Source of the DNA: Streptomyces griseiscabiei | Lineage (GTDB): Bacteria > Actinomycetota > Actinomycetes > Streptomycetales > Streptomycetaceae | NCBI RefSeq assembly: GCF_020010925.1 | Contig: NZ_JAGJBZ010000004.1 | Location: forward strand, 620,001 to 684,000 | DNA: 64,000 nucleotides | Reading direction: 5' to 3' | Shown: piece by piece, positions 7,165 through 17,578 of the stretch | Layout of the letters: each line of letters begins with the position of its first letter | How positions within the stretch are numbered: the stretch's first letter is position 1 | Notes under the pieces: model-generated | Database searches by the model: none | Told to the model about the DNA's origin: nothing | What the model saw: only the letters and a program-made list of their open reading frames with translations | Made by a program: the position numbers and the translations under genes

Positions 7165-8703
7165 CTATCGCCGCCCGAGGAAGATCGGGTTGGTGAAGGC
7201 CGCGAGCGGGCCCGGGAAGCCCGGCACGATCGGCGGCCGGCGGACCTCGGCGCGGACGTACGCCGCGTACGAGGCCGTCGTACGCCACTGGGCCGAGCCG
7301 GAGCCGTCGCCGGACGCCGGGATCTCGGCCGAGGTGAACAGGGCGCCCTGGTCGGTGACGAAGCGGATGGTGCAGCCGGCGGCACCCGTCGCCTCCAGCC
7401 GGACGGTGACCGGCGCGTCCGCGTCCACCGTCAGCCGCTCCCCGATGCCCGCGTGCTCGCCCCGCGCCCCGGACGCCGTGAACGCCACCGACACGTCCTT
7501 GGACTCGGCGACGTACGAGCGGCCCGCCCGCAGGCCTTCCTGGATGGCCTCCCGGGTCAGGTCGTCGGCGAGGACGACCGTCTGGGGGCGGCCCACGGGA
7601 TCGGGGTCGCGGTGCGCGTCGCTGTTGCCCATCGCCGGGATCCAGTCCTGGCGGCCCTCGCGCACGGCGGCGACGAGCATGCCGTCCCAGTCGGCGAGCG
7701 CCACCTCGTCCTCCGGCGAGTACGCGCCGTTCCACACCTCCACCGCGTCCGCCTCGCCGAAGCCGAACTTCCAGTTGCAGCCGATGCAGGTGGCGTGCGG
7801 ATGCGCCGGGACGACCAGGCCCCCGGCGCGCCGGATCTGCCGCGCGTACCGGCCGAACCGGTTGTCCCGCGCCCGGTACCGCCAGTCGACGAAGGTCCCC
7901 GGGTCGACCCCGAGCGCCACGACATGGCCGTTGCGGGTGGTGACCTCCTCGCCCAGCATGATCAGCAGGTCGTCACCGGCGTGCTCGGCCCAATGGGCGT
8001 GCGCGGACTGGGTGTTGTGCTCCGAGCTGTTGATGAAGTCCAGCCCCGCCGCGCGGGCCAGCGCCGCCAGTTCGCCGAGGGTGCGGCGGCCGTCGGAGTA
8101 CCAGGAGTGCAGATGGCAGTCGCCCCGGTACCAGGCCCGGCCCCGCCCCTCGGCCCGCTCCGGAGGGTAGACGGGGGCCACCGCCGTGGCCGGCCGGCCG
8201 TAGGTGAGGGTGATCGTGATCTCGTACGGCAGCCCGTCCGGGGCCACCGTGTACGGGCCCAGCGCGATGTGCCAGGTGCCGGGGCGGACCGGGCCCGGGA
8301 TGTACCCCGGGGTCGCCTCGTCCGCGCGGATGAAGAACTCCGTGCGCGCGCCGCCCGACCAGCCCCGGAAGCCCTTGCCGCCGAGTTCCGTGCCACGCTC
8401 GTCGAAGACACCGATGTCGAGTGCGTTGCCCATCGTGCCGGCCGGGACGGCCGGTCTGTCGTAGCTGTACGAGACCTTCAACTCCCGTACACCGGACGGA
8501 ACTTCGACCGGCAGATACACGAAGTCGGGGGAGCCGGGGGGAAGCGTCCCCCGGATCGCCCTCGTCTCCTGGTCACCGTGCGCGGCCTCGGCGCCGCTCG
8601 TCCCAAAGGTCACGCCTCCCAACGTAAGCGCGGCCGCCGCCGACGTCACGAACAGCGCGCGCCTTCCCAGTCCGTTCCCGTCCCCGTGATGGTCGTCGCA
8701 CAT
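7165..8703 (-). CDS. Tat-exported PHP-domain metal-dependent hydrolase
   Basis: A 512-residue protein. It begins with a twin-arginine-like signal (GRRALFVTSAAAALTLGG, then an AEAAHG cleavage region). An N-terminal beta-rich domain of about 150 residues precedes a PHP domain with the metal-binding DCHLHSWYSDG (Asp195-His199), NSSEHNTQ, VPAHPHA and MGNSDAHRD motifs. PHP enzymes are di- or trinuclear metal phosphoesterases. Export via Tat fits a folded metalloenzyme acting outside the membrane. The start ATG at 8703 has GGGGAG at optimal spacing. A C-terminal beta-sandwich of about 120 residues follows. The substrate is not predictable. Confidence 0.87.
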   Translation of the reverse strand: MCDDHHGDGNGLGRRALFVTSAAAALTLGGVTFGTSGAEAAHGDQETRAIRGTLPPGSPDFVYLPVEVPSGVRELKVSYSYDRPAVPAGTMGNALDIGVFDERGTELGGKGFRGWSGGARTEFFIRADEATPGYIPGPVRPGTWHIALGPYTVAPDGLPYEITITLTYGRPATAVAPVYPPERAEGRGRAWYRGDCHLHSWYSDGRRTLGELAALARAAGLDFINSSEHNTQSAHAHWAEHAGDDLLIMLGEEVTTRNGHVVALGVDPGTFVDWRYRARDNRFGRYARQIRRAGGLVVPAHPHATCIGCNWKFGFGEADAVEVWNGAYSPEDEVALADWDGMLVAAVREGRQDWIPAMGNSDAHRDPDPVGRPQTVVLADDLTREAIQEGLRAGRSYVAESKDVSVAFTASGARGEHAGIGERLTVDADAPVTVRLEATGAAGCTIRFVTDQGALFTSAEIPASGDGSGSAQWRTTASYAAYVRAEVRRPPIVPGFPGPLAAFTNPIFLGRR

Positions 8704-8856
8704 GCTGCTGCTCCCCAGGTCGGCCGTGAGTGACATGGCGTGGGTGATGCGTGGTGCGGAGGTGGTGCGTGCCACCTTCCTATGCGGTGGTGAACTGGGG
8801 GACAAGGGAGGGAAATCGCCGGTTTTCCTTACGGCGTGCGGACGTCGTCCGGTGCG

Positions 8857-9264
8857 TCACGGAGTGCAGACGTCGGTGAGTTCGTCGGCCGCCGTGTCGA
8901 TACGGCTGGTGTCGGGGTCGGTGTCGCCGTTCAGGACCGACCGGTTGTAGTCCCTGACGGCCGTGGTGAGATCGTCCACCGCCTTGTCGACCTCGCTGTC
9001 GTCGTCGGCCGCCCGGCCGCTGATCTCGTCGAGGTTCTTCTCGATGGTGTCGACGGACTCGCCGGTCCGGGCGGGATCGTTCGCCGCCTCCAGCCCGGCC
9101 CGGTGGATGTCCCGGAGACTCTCGGCGATCGTGTCCGCGTTCGAGACACAGTCCAGCGAGTCACCGAACTCGCAGCCGGTGAGCAGCCCCGCGGAGAGGA
9201 CGAGGGCGGCGAGGCCGGTGCCGAGGGCGGCGGTACGGCGGCGGCGGGGGCGGTTGGCGGGCAT
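8857..9264 (-). CDS. small putative lipoprotein
   Basis: A 135-residue protein with an Arg-rich N-terminus, a hydrophobic segment and a lipobox LLTGC with the Cys at residue 31. The rest is acidic and predicted helical (TIAESLRDIHRAGLEAAND, then DSEVDKAVDDLTTAVRDY) and ends in DVCTP. It was probably lipid-anchored on the outer membrane face. The ATG at 9264 has GGAAGG eight bases upstream, which fixes the start. I recognise no family. Confidence 0.78.
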   Translation of the reverse strand: MPANRPRRRRTAALGTGLAALVLSAGLLTGCEFGDSLDCVSNADTIAESLRDIHRAGLEAANDPARTGESVDTIEKNLDEISGRAADDDSEVDKAVDDLTTAVRDYNRSVLNGDTDPDTSRIDTAADELTDVCTP

Positions 9265-9439
9265 GAGGTGGACCTTCCGGTGGGAGGCGTGGGCTGCGCG
9301 ATCTCTGACGACCACGATCTCCTCACCCGCCCTGCGTCACGAGGGACCGGCCTCCCGGATCGATGGTGCAGCCCGCTACACCTACGCTTCTTCATCCATC
9401 CGACCCCGCCCGAGCGGGAGATGCAGGAGACACAGAAAC

Positions 9440-10315
9440 ATGCGGACACCGATCTGCCGGCTGGGCGGAGCCGGGATCAGCGACCGGGTGGCCCACGGCC
9501 ACGACGCGGACCGGTTCGTGGAGATCGGCTCCCTCACGAAGGTGGTCACGGGGACCGTCCTGGCCCGGTTGGAGGCGGGGGGAGGGGTCGGCTTCGACAC
9601 CCCGCTGGAGGAGTGCCTCGACGACGTGCCGCGCGGCACCGGCATCACCCTCCGGCATCTCGCCGAGCACACCTCGGGCCTGCCTCGCCTGCCCCGGCTG
9701 TCCCACGCGTCCGCCGGGACCCCCGGCTTCCCGGACGACCCGTACGCCGGTTTCACGGAGACGGCCCTGCGGGAGCAGTTGCGCGATGTGTACCGGCTGC
9801 GGACCGGACGGCCGGGAGAGGAGGAGTACTCCAACCTCGGGTACGCCGTGCTCGGGCTCGCGCTCACGAGTGTCACGGGACGCTCGTACCAGGAACTCGT
9901 GGACACCCACGTCCTGTTGCCGCTCGGGCTGGCGGCGGGGTCGATGACGGGGAGCCCGCCGGAGGAGCGGCGCCTCGTGCCGCGCGACCTGTTCGGCAGG
10001 CCGCGTCCGCTGTGGACGATGACCGGGGCGATCCTGCCGGCCGGCGGACTGTGGTCCGGCAGCCGGACGCTGGCGGATCTCGTGGTCGCCCTGCTCGTGG
10101 ACCGCCGGTTCGGCGAACCGGCGCCCTCCTGGCAGCGGGGCCCCTCGCTCCGCTGGCACGACGGCGCCACCCGTGCCTCGTCCGTCGTGGCCGCCGCGTA
10201 CGACGACGGCCGCTGGGTCCTCGTCCACCGCCTCGGCACCCTGTCCCGCACCGGCACCCTGGCGAAGCGCGCCCTTCTGGCGACCACGGCACCCCAGGGC
10301 ACCGAGCACGGCTGA
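9440..10315 (+). CDS. serine hydrolase, beta-lactamase/D-Ala-D-Ala carboxypeptidase-like
   Basis: A 291-residue member of the penicillin-binding-protein-like (class C beta-lactamase, PF00144) superfamily. It shows the SxxK motif in IGSLTKVVTG (Ser31, Lys34), the YxN motif in EEYSNLGYAVLG (Tyr130, Asn132), and RHLAEHTSGLPRLP between them. There is no signal peptide, so a cytoplasmic esterase or peptidase role is as likely as cell-wall or antibiotic chemistry. The start ATG at 9440 has GGAGA upstream. The third motif (HxG/KTG) is not obvious near the C-terminus (SLRWHDGATRASS may serve). Confidence 0.83.
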   Translation: MRTPICRLGGAGISDRVAHGHDADRFVEIGSLTKVVTGTVLARLEAGGGVGFDTPLEECLDDVPRGTGITLRHLAEHTSGLPRLPRLSHASAGTPGFPDDPYAGFTETALREQLRDVYRLRTGRPGEEEYSNLGYAVLGLALTSVTGRSYQELVDTHVLLPLGLAAGSMTGSPPEERRLVPRDLFGRPRPLWTMTGAILPAGGLWSGSRTLADLVVALLVDRRFGEPAPSWQRGPSLRWHDGATRASSVVAAAYDDGRWVLVHRLGTLSRTGTLAKRALLATTAPQGTEHG

Positions 10316-10374
10316 CGACACCGGGCCGACCGGTCGGTATGGACATCCTTGTCCCGAGCCGCTAGAGATGACAC

Positions 10375-11232
10375 ATGCGCATCTCCGTGACGATCTTCCT
10401 CACCGACGAGACGATCACCCCGACCCGGCTCGCCCGCGAGCTGGAGCAACGCGGTTTCGCGGGGCTCTACCTCCCCGAGCACACGCACATCCCCGTCGAG
10501 CGGACGACCCCGTACCCGGCGGGCGGCGAGCTGCCGCGCGAGTACGGCCGCACCCTCGACCCCTTCGTGGCGCTCGGCCAGGCAGCCGCCGTCACCGAGC
10601 GGCTGGGGCTCGGCACCGGGATCACACTGGTCGCGCAGCACGACCCGATCGACCTGGCGAAGCAGATCGCCACCGTCGACCACCTCTCCGGCGGCCGTCT
10701 CACCCTCGGGCTCGGCTACGGCTGGAACGTGGAGGAGGCCGCCGACCACGGGGTGGAGTGGCGCACCCGGCGGGAGCTGGTGCGCGACCGCATGGCGCTG
10801 ATGCGGGCGCTGTGGGCGGAGGAACCGACGGCGTACGAGGGGGAGTTCGGGAGCGTACGGGCGAGTTCCGCGTACCCCAAGCCGGTGCGGAAGGCGCGTG
10901 GGCCGGTGGTCGGGCCGCGCACGCTGATCGGCGGCGCCGCGGGGCCGAAGCTGTTCGCCCACATCGCCGAGTACGCGGACGGATGGCTGCCGATCGGGGG
11001 CCGGGGGCTCGGGGAGGCGCTGCCGGTGCTGCGGCAGGTGTGGGCCGACGCGGGGCGCGATCCCGGGGGGTTGCGGGTGGTGCCGTACGCGGTGCTGCCG
11101 AGCGCGGGGAAGCTGGCGTACTACGCCGAGCTGGGCGTCGAGGAGGTCGTACTGCAGCTGCCTCCGGCGGGCGAGGGAGAGGTGCTGGGGATGCTGGACG
11201 AGTTCGAGGCGTTCCTGGGGGAGGGTGCCTGA
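10375..11232 (+). CDS. LLM-class F420-dependent oxidoreductase
   Basis: A 285-residue luciferase-like TIM-barrel protein. The N-terminal ELEQRGFAGLYLPEHTHIP, the LGTGITLVAQHDPIDLAKQI strand-helix and LTLGLGYGWNVEEAADHGV are typical of actinobacterial F420-dependent LLM enzymes. They transfer hydride between F420H2 and diverse substrates. It lies directly upstream of fbiC, whose product makes the F420 chromophore. The start ATG at 10375 sits six bases after a TAGAGA box, so translation may be leaderless. Confidence 0.88.
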   Translation: MRISVTIFLTDETITPTRLARELEQRGFAGLYLPEHTHIPVERTTPYPAGGELPREYGRTLDPFVALGQAAAVTERLGLGTGITLVAQHDPIDLAKQIATVDHLSGGRLTLGLGYGWNVEEAADHGVEWRTRRELVRDRMALMRALWAEEPTAYEGEFGSVRASSAYPKPVRKARGPVVGPRTLIGGAAGPKLFAHIAEYADGWLPIGGRGLGEALPVLRQVWADAGRDPGGLRVVPYAVLPSAGKLAYYAELGVEEVVLQLPPAGEGEVLGMLDEFEAFLGEGA

Positions 11233-11310
11233 TGGTGCGGGGTGCGGGGTTCGTCGGTGGGCCTGGAGGGCGACCGCCGACGGGTCTGAAGGACGACCGG
11301 CGGCGGTCCC

Positions 11311-11340
11311 GAGAAGCACGGGGCGCGGCCCCTGCTTCTC
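11311..11340 (+). terminator. hairpin after the LLM oxidoreductase gene
   Basis: GAGAAGCA pairs with TGCTTCTC, and GGGGC pairs with GCCCC around a GCG loop, leaving one unpaired C. It lies about 80 bp after the LLM gene stop. There is no U-tract, as usual in Streptomyces. Confidence 0.6.
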
Positions 11341-11399
11341 AGGGGCGCGGGGAACCGCGCGAGAAGCCCCACGCACCCGCACCCGCCGATGAAACCCGC
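11311..11399. repeat. Streptomyces-type interspersed intergenic repeat
   Basis: The hairpin is followed by AGGGGCGCGGGGAACCGCGC and a GAGAAGCCCCACGCACCCGC tail. From memory, closely similar segments recur between genes throughout Streptomyces chromosomes. It holds internal hairpins and no coding potential. Confidence 0.55.
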
Positions 11400-11448
11400 A
11401 GCCCCGAGCTATGAGGCGCCCCCTCCACCGGCGGAGCCAAGTCGCTCG

Positions 11449-11454
11449 TATGCT
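11449..11454 (+). promoter_or_regulatory. candidate leaderless promoter -10 of fbiC (TATGCT)
   Basis: TATGCT ends six bases before the fbiC ATG at 11461, with no ribosome binding site between them, consistent with a leaderless transcript. Confidence 0.45.
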
Positions 11455-11460
11455 CGACGA

Positions 11461-14073
11461 ATGACGACTTCCGCGACCTCTGGAAACGGACCCACCGGCC
11501 CCGACGGCTCCACCGGCCCGACCGAGAACGCGATGCGGCGCGCGCTCAAACGGGCCCGTGACGGCGTCGCGCTGGACGTGACCGAGGCGGCCGTGCTGCT
11601 GCAGGCGCGCGGCGCGGCCCTGGAGGACCTGTCCGCGTCGGCGGCCCGGGTGCGGAACGCGGGCCTGGAGGCGGCCGGCCGGCCCGGCGTCATCACGTAC
11701 TCGAAGAGCGTGTTCATCCCGCTCACCCGGCTCTGCCGGGACAAGTGCCACTACTGCACCTTCGTCACCGTGCCGGGCAAGCTGCGCCGGGCCGGCCACG
11801 GGATGTTCATGTCGCCGGACGAGGTGCTGGACGTGGCCCGCAAGGGTGCCGCCCTCGGCTGCAAGGAAGCGCTGATCACCCTCGGCGACAAGCCGGAGGA
11901 CCGCTGGCCGGAGGCGCGCGAGTGGCTCGACGCGCACGGCTACGACGACACGATCGCGTACGTCCGGGCCATCTCCATCCGCATCCTGGAGGAGACGGGC
12001 CTGCTCCCGCACCTCAACCCGGGTGTGATGTCGTGGACGGACTTCCAGCGGCTCAAGCCCGTCGCGCCCTCCATGGGCATGATGCTGGAGACGACCGCGA
12101 CCCGGCTGTGGTCCGAGCCGGGCGGCCCCCACCACGGCTCCCCCGACAAGGAACCGGCGGTGCGCCTGCGTGTCCTGGAGGACGCGGGGCGCTCGTCCGT
12201 CCCCTTCACCTCGGGCGTCCTCATCGGCATCGGCGAGACGTACGAGGAGCGCGCCGAATCCCTCTTCGCGCTCCGCAAGGTCTCCCGCGCCTACCACGGC
12301 GTCCAGGAGCTGATCATCCAGAACTTCCGCGCCAAGCCGGACACCGCGATGCGCGGCATGCCCGACGCGGAACTGGACGAACTGGTCGCCACCGTCGCCG
12401 TCGCCCGGCTCCTCATGGGCCCGGCGGGCTGCATCCAGGCCCCGCCGAACCTCGTCGACAGCGAGTACGAGCGGCTGATCGGCGCCGGCATCGACGACTG
12501 GGGCGGGGTCTCCCCGCTCACCATCGACCACGTCAACCCCGAGCGCCCCTGGCCGCAGATCGAGGAACTCACCGAGCGCTCCCGCGCCGCCGGCTTCGAA
12601 CTGCGCGAACGCCTCTGCGTCTACCCGGAGTTCGTCTCGCGCGGCGAGCCCTGGCTCGACCCGCGCCTGCTCCCGCACGTACGGGCGCTGGCCGACCCGG
12701 AGACCGGCCTCGCCCGCCCGGACGCGGTCGTCGAGGGCCACCCGTGGCAGGAGCCCGAGGAGGTCTTCGTCTCCACCGGCCGTACGGATCTGCACACCAC
12801 GATCGACACCGAGGGCCGTACGTCAGACCGCCGCGACGACTTCGACTCCGTCTACGGCGACTGGGGCGCCCTGCGGGAGGCGGCGGCTCCGGGGATGGCG
12901 CCGCAGCGCATCGACACGGACGTCCGTACGGCCCTGGCGACGGCGGCCGACGACCCCACGAAGCTGACGGACGCCGAGGCGCTCGCCCTGCTGCACGCGG
13001 ACGGCCCGGCGCTGGACGCCCTCACCCGCATCGCGGACGACGTCCGGAAGTCGGCAGTCGGCGACGACGTCACGTACATCGTCACCCGCAACATCAACTT
13101 CACCAACGTCTGCTACACCGGCTGCCGCTTCTGCGCCTTCGCGCAGCGCCGCACCGACGCCGACGCGTACACGCTCTCCCTCGACCAGGTCGCCGACCGG
13201 GCGCAGCAGGCCTGGGACCTCGGCGCGGTCGAGGTCTGTATGCAGGGCGGCATCCATCCGGACCTGCCGGGCACGGCCTACTTCGACATCGCGAAGGCCG
13301 TGAAGACCCGTGTCCCCGGGATGCACGTCCACGCCTTCTCCCCGATGGAGGTGGTCAACGGCGCGACCCGCACCGGGATGTCGATCCGCGAGTGGCTGAC
13401 GGCCGCGAAGGAGGCGGGCCTCGACTCCGTCCCCGGCACGGCGGCGGAGATCCTCGACGACGAGGTCCGCTGGGTCCTCACCAAGGGCAAGCTCCCCACC
13501 GCCACCTGGATCGAGGTCATCTCCACCGCCCACGAACTGGGCATCCGTTCCTCCTCGACCATGATGTACGGCCACGTCGACCAGCCCCGCCACTGGCTCG
13601 GCCACCTCCGCACGCTGGCCCGCATCCAGCAACAGACGGGCGGCTTCACGGAGTTCGTGACCCTCCCCTTCATCCACACCAACGCCCCGGTCTACCTGGC
13701 CGGCATCTCCCGCCCCGGCCCGACCATGCGCGACAACCGCGCGGTCACCGCCATGGCCCGCCTCCTCCTCCACCCCCACATCCCCAACATCCAGACCAGC
13801 TGGGTCAAACTGGGCACCGAGGGAGCCGCCGAGATGCTCCGCTCCGGCGCGAACGACCTGGGCGGCACCCTCATGGAGGAGACCATCTCCCGTATGGCGG
13901 GCTCCTCCTACGGCTCCTACAAGTCGGTCAAGGACCTGATCGCCGTGGCCGACACGGCGGGCCGCCCCGCCCGCCCCCGCACCACCCTCTACGGCGAGGT
14001 CCCGGAGGAACGACAGCGGGCGGCGGCCGTCTCGGACGGCCACCTGCCGGAGCTGCTGCCGGTACTGGAGTGA
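11461..14073 (+). CDS. fbiC: FbiC, FO synthase (7,8-didemethyl-8-hydroxy-5-deazariboflavin synthase), CofG-CofH fusion
   Basis: An 870-residue protein with two radical-SAM domains. The N-terminal (CofG-like) half has CRDKCHYC (Cys92, 96, 99); the C-terminal (CofH-like) half has CYTGCRFC (Cys551, 555, 558). Together they join 5-amino-6-ribitylamino-uracil and tyrosine to form FO, the chromophore of cofactor F420. The fused form is the actinobacterial arrangement (archaea use two proteins). Full length and all six cluster cysteines are intact. It is followed, convergently, by a DUF2165 gene. The neighbouring LLM oxidoreductase is a likely F420 user. Confidence 0.97.
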   Translation: MTTSATSGNGPTGPDGSTGPTENAMRRALKRARDGVALDVTEAAVLLQARGAALEDLSASAARVRNAGLEAAGRPGVITYSKSVFIPLTRLCRDKCHYCTFVTVPGKLRRAGHGMFMSPDEVLDVARKGAALGCKEALITLGDKPEDRWPEAREWLDAHGYDDTIAYVRAISIRILEETGLLPHLNPGVMSWTDFQRLKPVAPSMGMMLETTATRLWSEPGGPHHGSPDKEPAVRLRVLEDAGRSSVPFTSGVLIGIGETYEERAESLFALRKVSRAYHGVQELIIQNFRAKPDTAMRGMPDAELDELVATVAVARLLMGPAGCIQAPPNLVDSEYERLIGAGIDDWGGVSPLTIDHVNPERPWPQIEELTERSRAAGFELRERLCVYPEFVSRGEPWLDPRLLPHVRALADPETGLARPDAVVEGHPWQEPEEVFVSTGRTDLHTTIDTEGRTSDRRDDFDSVYGDWGALREAAAPGMAPQRIDTDVRTALATAADDPTKLTDAEALALLHADGPALDALTRIADDVRKSAVGDDVTYIVTRNINFTNVCYTGCRFCAFAQRRTDADAYTLSLDQVADRAQQAWDLGAVEVCMQGGIHPDLPGTAYFDIAKAVKTRVPGMHVHAFSPMEVVNGATRTGMSIREWLTAAKEAGLDSVPGTAAEILDDEVRWVLTKGKLPTATWIEVISTAHELGIRSSSTMMYGHVDQPRHWLGHLRTLARIQQQTGGFTEFVTLPFIHTNAPVYLAGISRPGPTMRDNRAVTAMARLLLHPHIPNIQTSWVKLGTEGAAEMLRSGANDLGGTLMEETISRMAGSSYGSYKSVKDLIAVADTAGRPARPRTTLYGEVPEERQRAAAVSDGHLPELLPVLE

Positions 14074-14133
14074 GCTCGGCGGCAGGCGTGTGGGCAGCGC
14101 GGGCCGCCGGCCGGACAACGCGCGGGCGGTCGC

Positions 14134-14655
14134 TCAGTCGACCGCCCGGTCGTTCGTCGGCAGGTACGTGACCAGCAGCACCACTCCGCTCAGCAGGAAC
14201 ACCCGGAGGGCGGCGTCGAGGCCGTTCCAGTCGCCGGACTGCCACATGACGAAGTACTCGCCGCCGATGGCCATGAAGCCGGCGCCGAAGAGGAGGAGGA
14301 CCATGAGGAGGCCGAGGGTGCTGTAGCGGCGGGCCGTGTGGAAGGCGCGGTGGCCGAGGGCGCGGGCCCAGAAGTACGTGGCCGCGATCAGGACGAGGGC
14401 CGCGACGGTCTCCCAGGCGATGATCAGGACGTACGCCGCGTCCTGGACGCCCTTCGACTCGATGGCCCGCCACATCAGATCCTCGTCCTTGAACGTGGTG
14501 TCCATCGCGAGGACATGGCGGACGAACTGCTGGTTCGTGCCGAAGTCGGTGATGTTGCCGAACGCCACGAGCGCCATGTACAGGGCGACCGTGCCGACGA
14601 GCAGGGTCGAGGCCAGGGGCAGGAGTGAGCCGCGGGGGGTCTGGGATTCAGCCAT
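14134..14655 (-). CDS. DUF2165 family small integral membrane protein
   Basis: A 173-residue protein with four predicted membrane helices (TLLVGTVALYMALVAFGNI, AYVLIIAWETVAALVLIAAT, GLLMVLLLFGAGFMAI and VFLLSGVVLLVTYL). The YMALVAFGNITDFGTN and VRHVLAMDTTF segments match the predicted-small-integral-membrane family DUF2165. The function is unknown. It is tail-to-tail with fbiC and divergent from the TPR/NTPase gene. Confidence 0.83.
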   Translation of the reverse strand: MAESQTPRGSLLPLASTLLVGTVALYMALVAFGNITDFGTNQQFVRHVLAMDTTFKDEDLMWRAIESKGVQDAAYVLIIAWETVAALVLIAATYFWARALGHRAFHTARRYSTLGLLMVLLLFGAGFMAIGGEYFVMWQSGDWNGLDAALRVFLLSGVVLLVTYLPTNDRAVD

Positions 14656-14784
14656 GGTCCCACTATGTGTGCGGGTCCCCGATCATCCCCAGGTGTTTTT
14701 CGGCGCGTTGGATCACAATGGAAGCCGCGGGTGGCGGAAAACCGTGGAGAGATCTGGCGACCGAGACAGGCCGGAGGGGTACGC

Positions 14785-17388
14785 ATGGGACGGGCGCAGC
14801 CGCCGATTCCCACGATGCGGGAGCTGATCCGGCGGCGCACCCGCCAGGGCTTCATCGGCCGGAACGCCGAACGCGCGGCGTTCCGGGCCAACTTCGACCT
14901 TCCCATCGAGGACGAGCGGCGCCGCTTCCTCTTCCACGTCCACGGCAACGCGGGTATCGGAAAGACCTTCCTGGTGCGGGAGTTGGAGCAGATCGCCCAG
15001 GAACACGGAGCCCTCACCGCGTACGTCGACGACGGCGTCGGCAGCGTGCCGGAGGCCATGGCCGTGGTCGCCGACCGGTTCGCCCGGCAGGGGCGGCGGT
15101 TCAAGGAACTGGAACGCCTGCTCACCGTCCACCGCGAGCGCCGGTACGAGGCGGAGCTGGCCGCCGCCGTGGCACTGCCCGAGGGGGAGGCGGGAGGCGC
15201 GGGGGAGCCCGGGCCGCCGGGAGGCGCCGGCGGAGTCGTCGCCGAGCCCTCCGCCGCGAGCATGGCCGCCGCCCGCGCGACCCTCGTCGCGCTCGGCCTC
15301 GTACCGGTGGTCGGCCCCTTCGCCGGTGCCGTCGACCCGGCCCAACTGGCCCGCCAGGCGGACCGTCTGCGTACGGGACGCGGCGTACGGCCGCGCGGCC
15401 ACGAGGACGCCGGACTGCTGCTCGACCCCGAACTCGCGCTCACCCCCGCGCTGTTGGAGGAGCTGAGCGGGGCCGCCGCCGAAGTGCCCTGGCTGGTCCT
15501 TCTCTTCGACACCTACGAGCGGACCGGCGCCTTCCTCGACCCCTGGCTCCACGACATCGTCTCCGGCGACCGCCACGACCCCCTCCCCGGCAATCTGATC
15601 CTCGTGACCGCCGGGCAGCGCCCCCGCGACGCCACCCGCTGGGGCGGCCTCACCGACTTCGTCCTCGACCTTCCCCTGCGGCCCTTCACCGAGGCCGAGT
15701 CACGCGGCCTCCTCGCGGCCAAGGGCGTCCTCGCCGAGCCCGTCGTCGATGAAGTCCTGCGGCTCACCGGCGGGTTGCCCGTCCTCGTCTCCACCCTCGC
15801 CGAGGCCCGCCCCGCCGGCCTCGACGACCTCGCCGACGCGGGCGACGCGAGCGCCACCGCCGTGGAACGCTTCCTGCGCTGGGAAGAGGACCCGGTACGC
15901 CGGGCCGCCGCCCTCACCTGCGCCCTGCCCCGCTGGCTGGACGCGGAGGTGTTCCGGGCGGCCGTGACGGGAGCCGGAGGCGAAGCCGGGCCGGAGGCGG
16001 GCACCGACGCGCTGTTCGCCTGGCTGCGCGCCCTGCCCTTCGTCGCCGACCGCGGCGACCGGGTCGTGTTCCACGAGGTCGTGCGGGCGCCGATGGTGCG
16101 CTTGCAGCGGATGCGGTCGCCGCGGGGCTGGCGCGAGCGGCACCGGGGCCTGGCGGAGACGTTCGCGGGATGGCGGGCGGAGGTCGGAGCCGGGCCGGCG
16201 GGGGAGGAGCCGTGGAGCGCGGCACGGTGGCGTGAGCTGCGGCTGGCCGAGATGTACCACCGGCTGTGCGCGGGGGAGCGCGGGGCGCTCACCGAGGTCT
16301 TGCGGGACGCCGTGGAGGCGTGCGGGCAGGGCGTGGCCGTGGCCCGGCGGTGTGCCGAGGCCCTCGCACAGGCGGGGCAGGACACCGACGACGCGGACGC
16401 GGCCCGCTGGGGCCGGGACCTGCTGACCGCGCTGGAGCGGGGCGGTGTCCACGACGCGCTCGGCGCGCTGCTGCTCCGGGCCGGCCTCGACACCCCCCGG
16501 GAGGCGTACGCGCACGCCCTGCGCGGGCGCGCGCTGCACCGGGACGGGGCGCACGAGCGGGCGGTGACCGAGTACGACCGGGCGCTCGCCCTCGACCCCG
16601 GGTCGGCCACGGCCTGGCAGGGCCGGGCCGTCGCGCGGGCGCACACCGGGGACCACGCCGCCGCCGTGGCCGATCTCGACCGGGCCGACGCGCTCGCCCC
16701 CGACGACCCCACCACCCTCGTCCTGCGCGGCGACTACCACCGCCTCCTCGGCGACCCCGACGCGGCTGTCGCCGACCTCGACCGGGCGGTCGCCCTGGAC
16801 CCCGTACGCCGATCGACCTGGGCCTCCCGGGGCGCCGCCCGGCACGCGCTGGGCCGCCTCGACGAGGCCCTCGCGGACCTGGACCGCGCCCTGGAGCTGG
16901 ACGGGGAGTACGTCTGGGCGCTGGTGCGCCGGGCGCGCGTACGGCGCTCCCGGGGCGAGCACCAGCGGCAGCTGGCCGATCTGCACCACGCCGTCGCCCT
17001 CGACCCCGACGCCCCCTGGGCCCGCTGCGAACGCGGTGACGCCCTGCGCGCCGCCGGCCGCGACGAGGAGGCCCTCGCCGACTACGACCGGGCCCTCGCC
17101 CTCGATCCCCTGTACGCCTCCGCGTACGCCAGCCGGGGCGCCACCCACCTCGGGCTGGGCCGCCTGGACGAGGCCCGCACCGACCTCGACGCCGCGCTCG
17201 CGCTGCTCCCCGACTACGCCTGGGCCCTGCGCCACCGAGCCGCCCTCCACCTCGAACTCGGCGACCCGGAACGGGCGTTGGCCGACGCGGTGCGGGCGCG
17301 CACGCTCCGCCCCGACGACCCGCTGATCACGGCCGTGCACGACCGGGCCGCCCGCGCGACCACGACGCGACCGGACCGTCCGGAGTGA
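14785..17388 (+). CDS. P-loop NTPase with C-terminal TPR repeats (STAND-like)
   Basis: An 867-residue protein. An N-terminal NTPase domain opens with FIGRNAERAAFR and Walker A HGNAGIGKTFLV (residues 54-61), and has a candidate Walker B LVLLFDTYER (Asp242). A helical middle region leads into about eight TPR units from residue ~570 to ~860, each ending in ALDP-like turns. This layout resembles STAND regulators or signal-transduction ATPases, where the repeats sense a ligand or partner. No effector domain is visible at the N-terminus. The start ATG at 14785 has GGAGGGG upstream. Confidence 0.8.
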   Translation: MGRAQPPIPTMRELIRRRTRQGFIGRNAERAAFRANFDLPIEDERRRFLFHVHGNAGIGKTFLVRELEQIAQEHGALTAYVDDGVGSVPEAMAVVADRFARQGRRFKELERLLTVHRERRYEAELAAAVALPEGEAGGAGEPGPPGGAGGVVAEPSAASMAAARATLVALGLVPVVGPFAGAVDPAQLARQADRLRTGRGVRPRGHEDAGLLLDPELALTPALLEELSGAAAEVPWLVLLFDTYERTGAFLDPWLHDIVSGDRHDPLPGNLILVTAGQRPRDATRWGGLTDFVLDLPLRPFTEAESRGLLAAKGVLAEPVVDEVLRLTGGLPVLVSTLAEARPAGLDDLADAGDASATAVERFLRWEEDPVRRAAALTCALPRWLDAEVFRAAVTGAGGEAGPEAGTDALFAWLRALPFVADRGDRVVFHEVVRAPMVRLQRMRSPRGWRERHRGLAETFAGWRAEVGAGPAGEEPWSAARWRELRLAEMYHRLCAGERGALTEVLRDAVEACGQGVAVARRCAEALAQAGQDTDDADAARWGRDLLTALERGGVHDALGALLLRAGLDTPREAYAHALRGRALHRDGAHERAVTEYDRALALDPGSATAWQGRAVARAHTGDHAAAVADLDRADALAPDDPTTLVLRGDYHRLLGDPDAAVADLDRAVALDPVRRSTWASRGAARHALGRLDEALADLDRALELDGEYVWALVRRARVRRSRGEHQRQLADLHHAVALDPDAPWARCERGDALRAAGRDEEALADYDRALALDPLYASAYASRGATHLGLGRLDEARTDLDAALALLPDYAWALRHRAALHLELGDPERALADAVRARTLRPDDPLITAVHDRAARATTTRPDRPE

Positions 17389-17578
17389 ACTGACCCGCCT
17401 TGGCTGTTGCGCGGGCGCACGGTTTCTTCGAAAGTTGGACTTTGGTACGCCGTCTGTTCAGATCTGTTCGTCCGGTGGTCGAGCGGCCCGGTCGGGTGTG
17501 TCCTAAGAGACGTTTAACGCTCACCAAGAGCCCTGAACGGACCGTTCCTGTTCGATTACAGTGCTGGACTGTCGAGCC

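Noticed and set aside
9382..12795. Long minus-strand open frame of over 1100 codons
   Set aside because: It is antisense to the beta-lactamase-like, LLM and fbiC genes; Arg/Gly/Pro-rich with no domain. Frames stay open by chance at this GC content.
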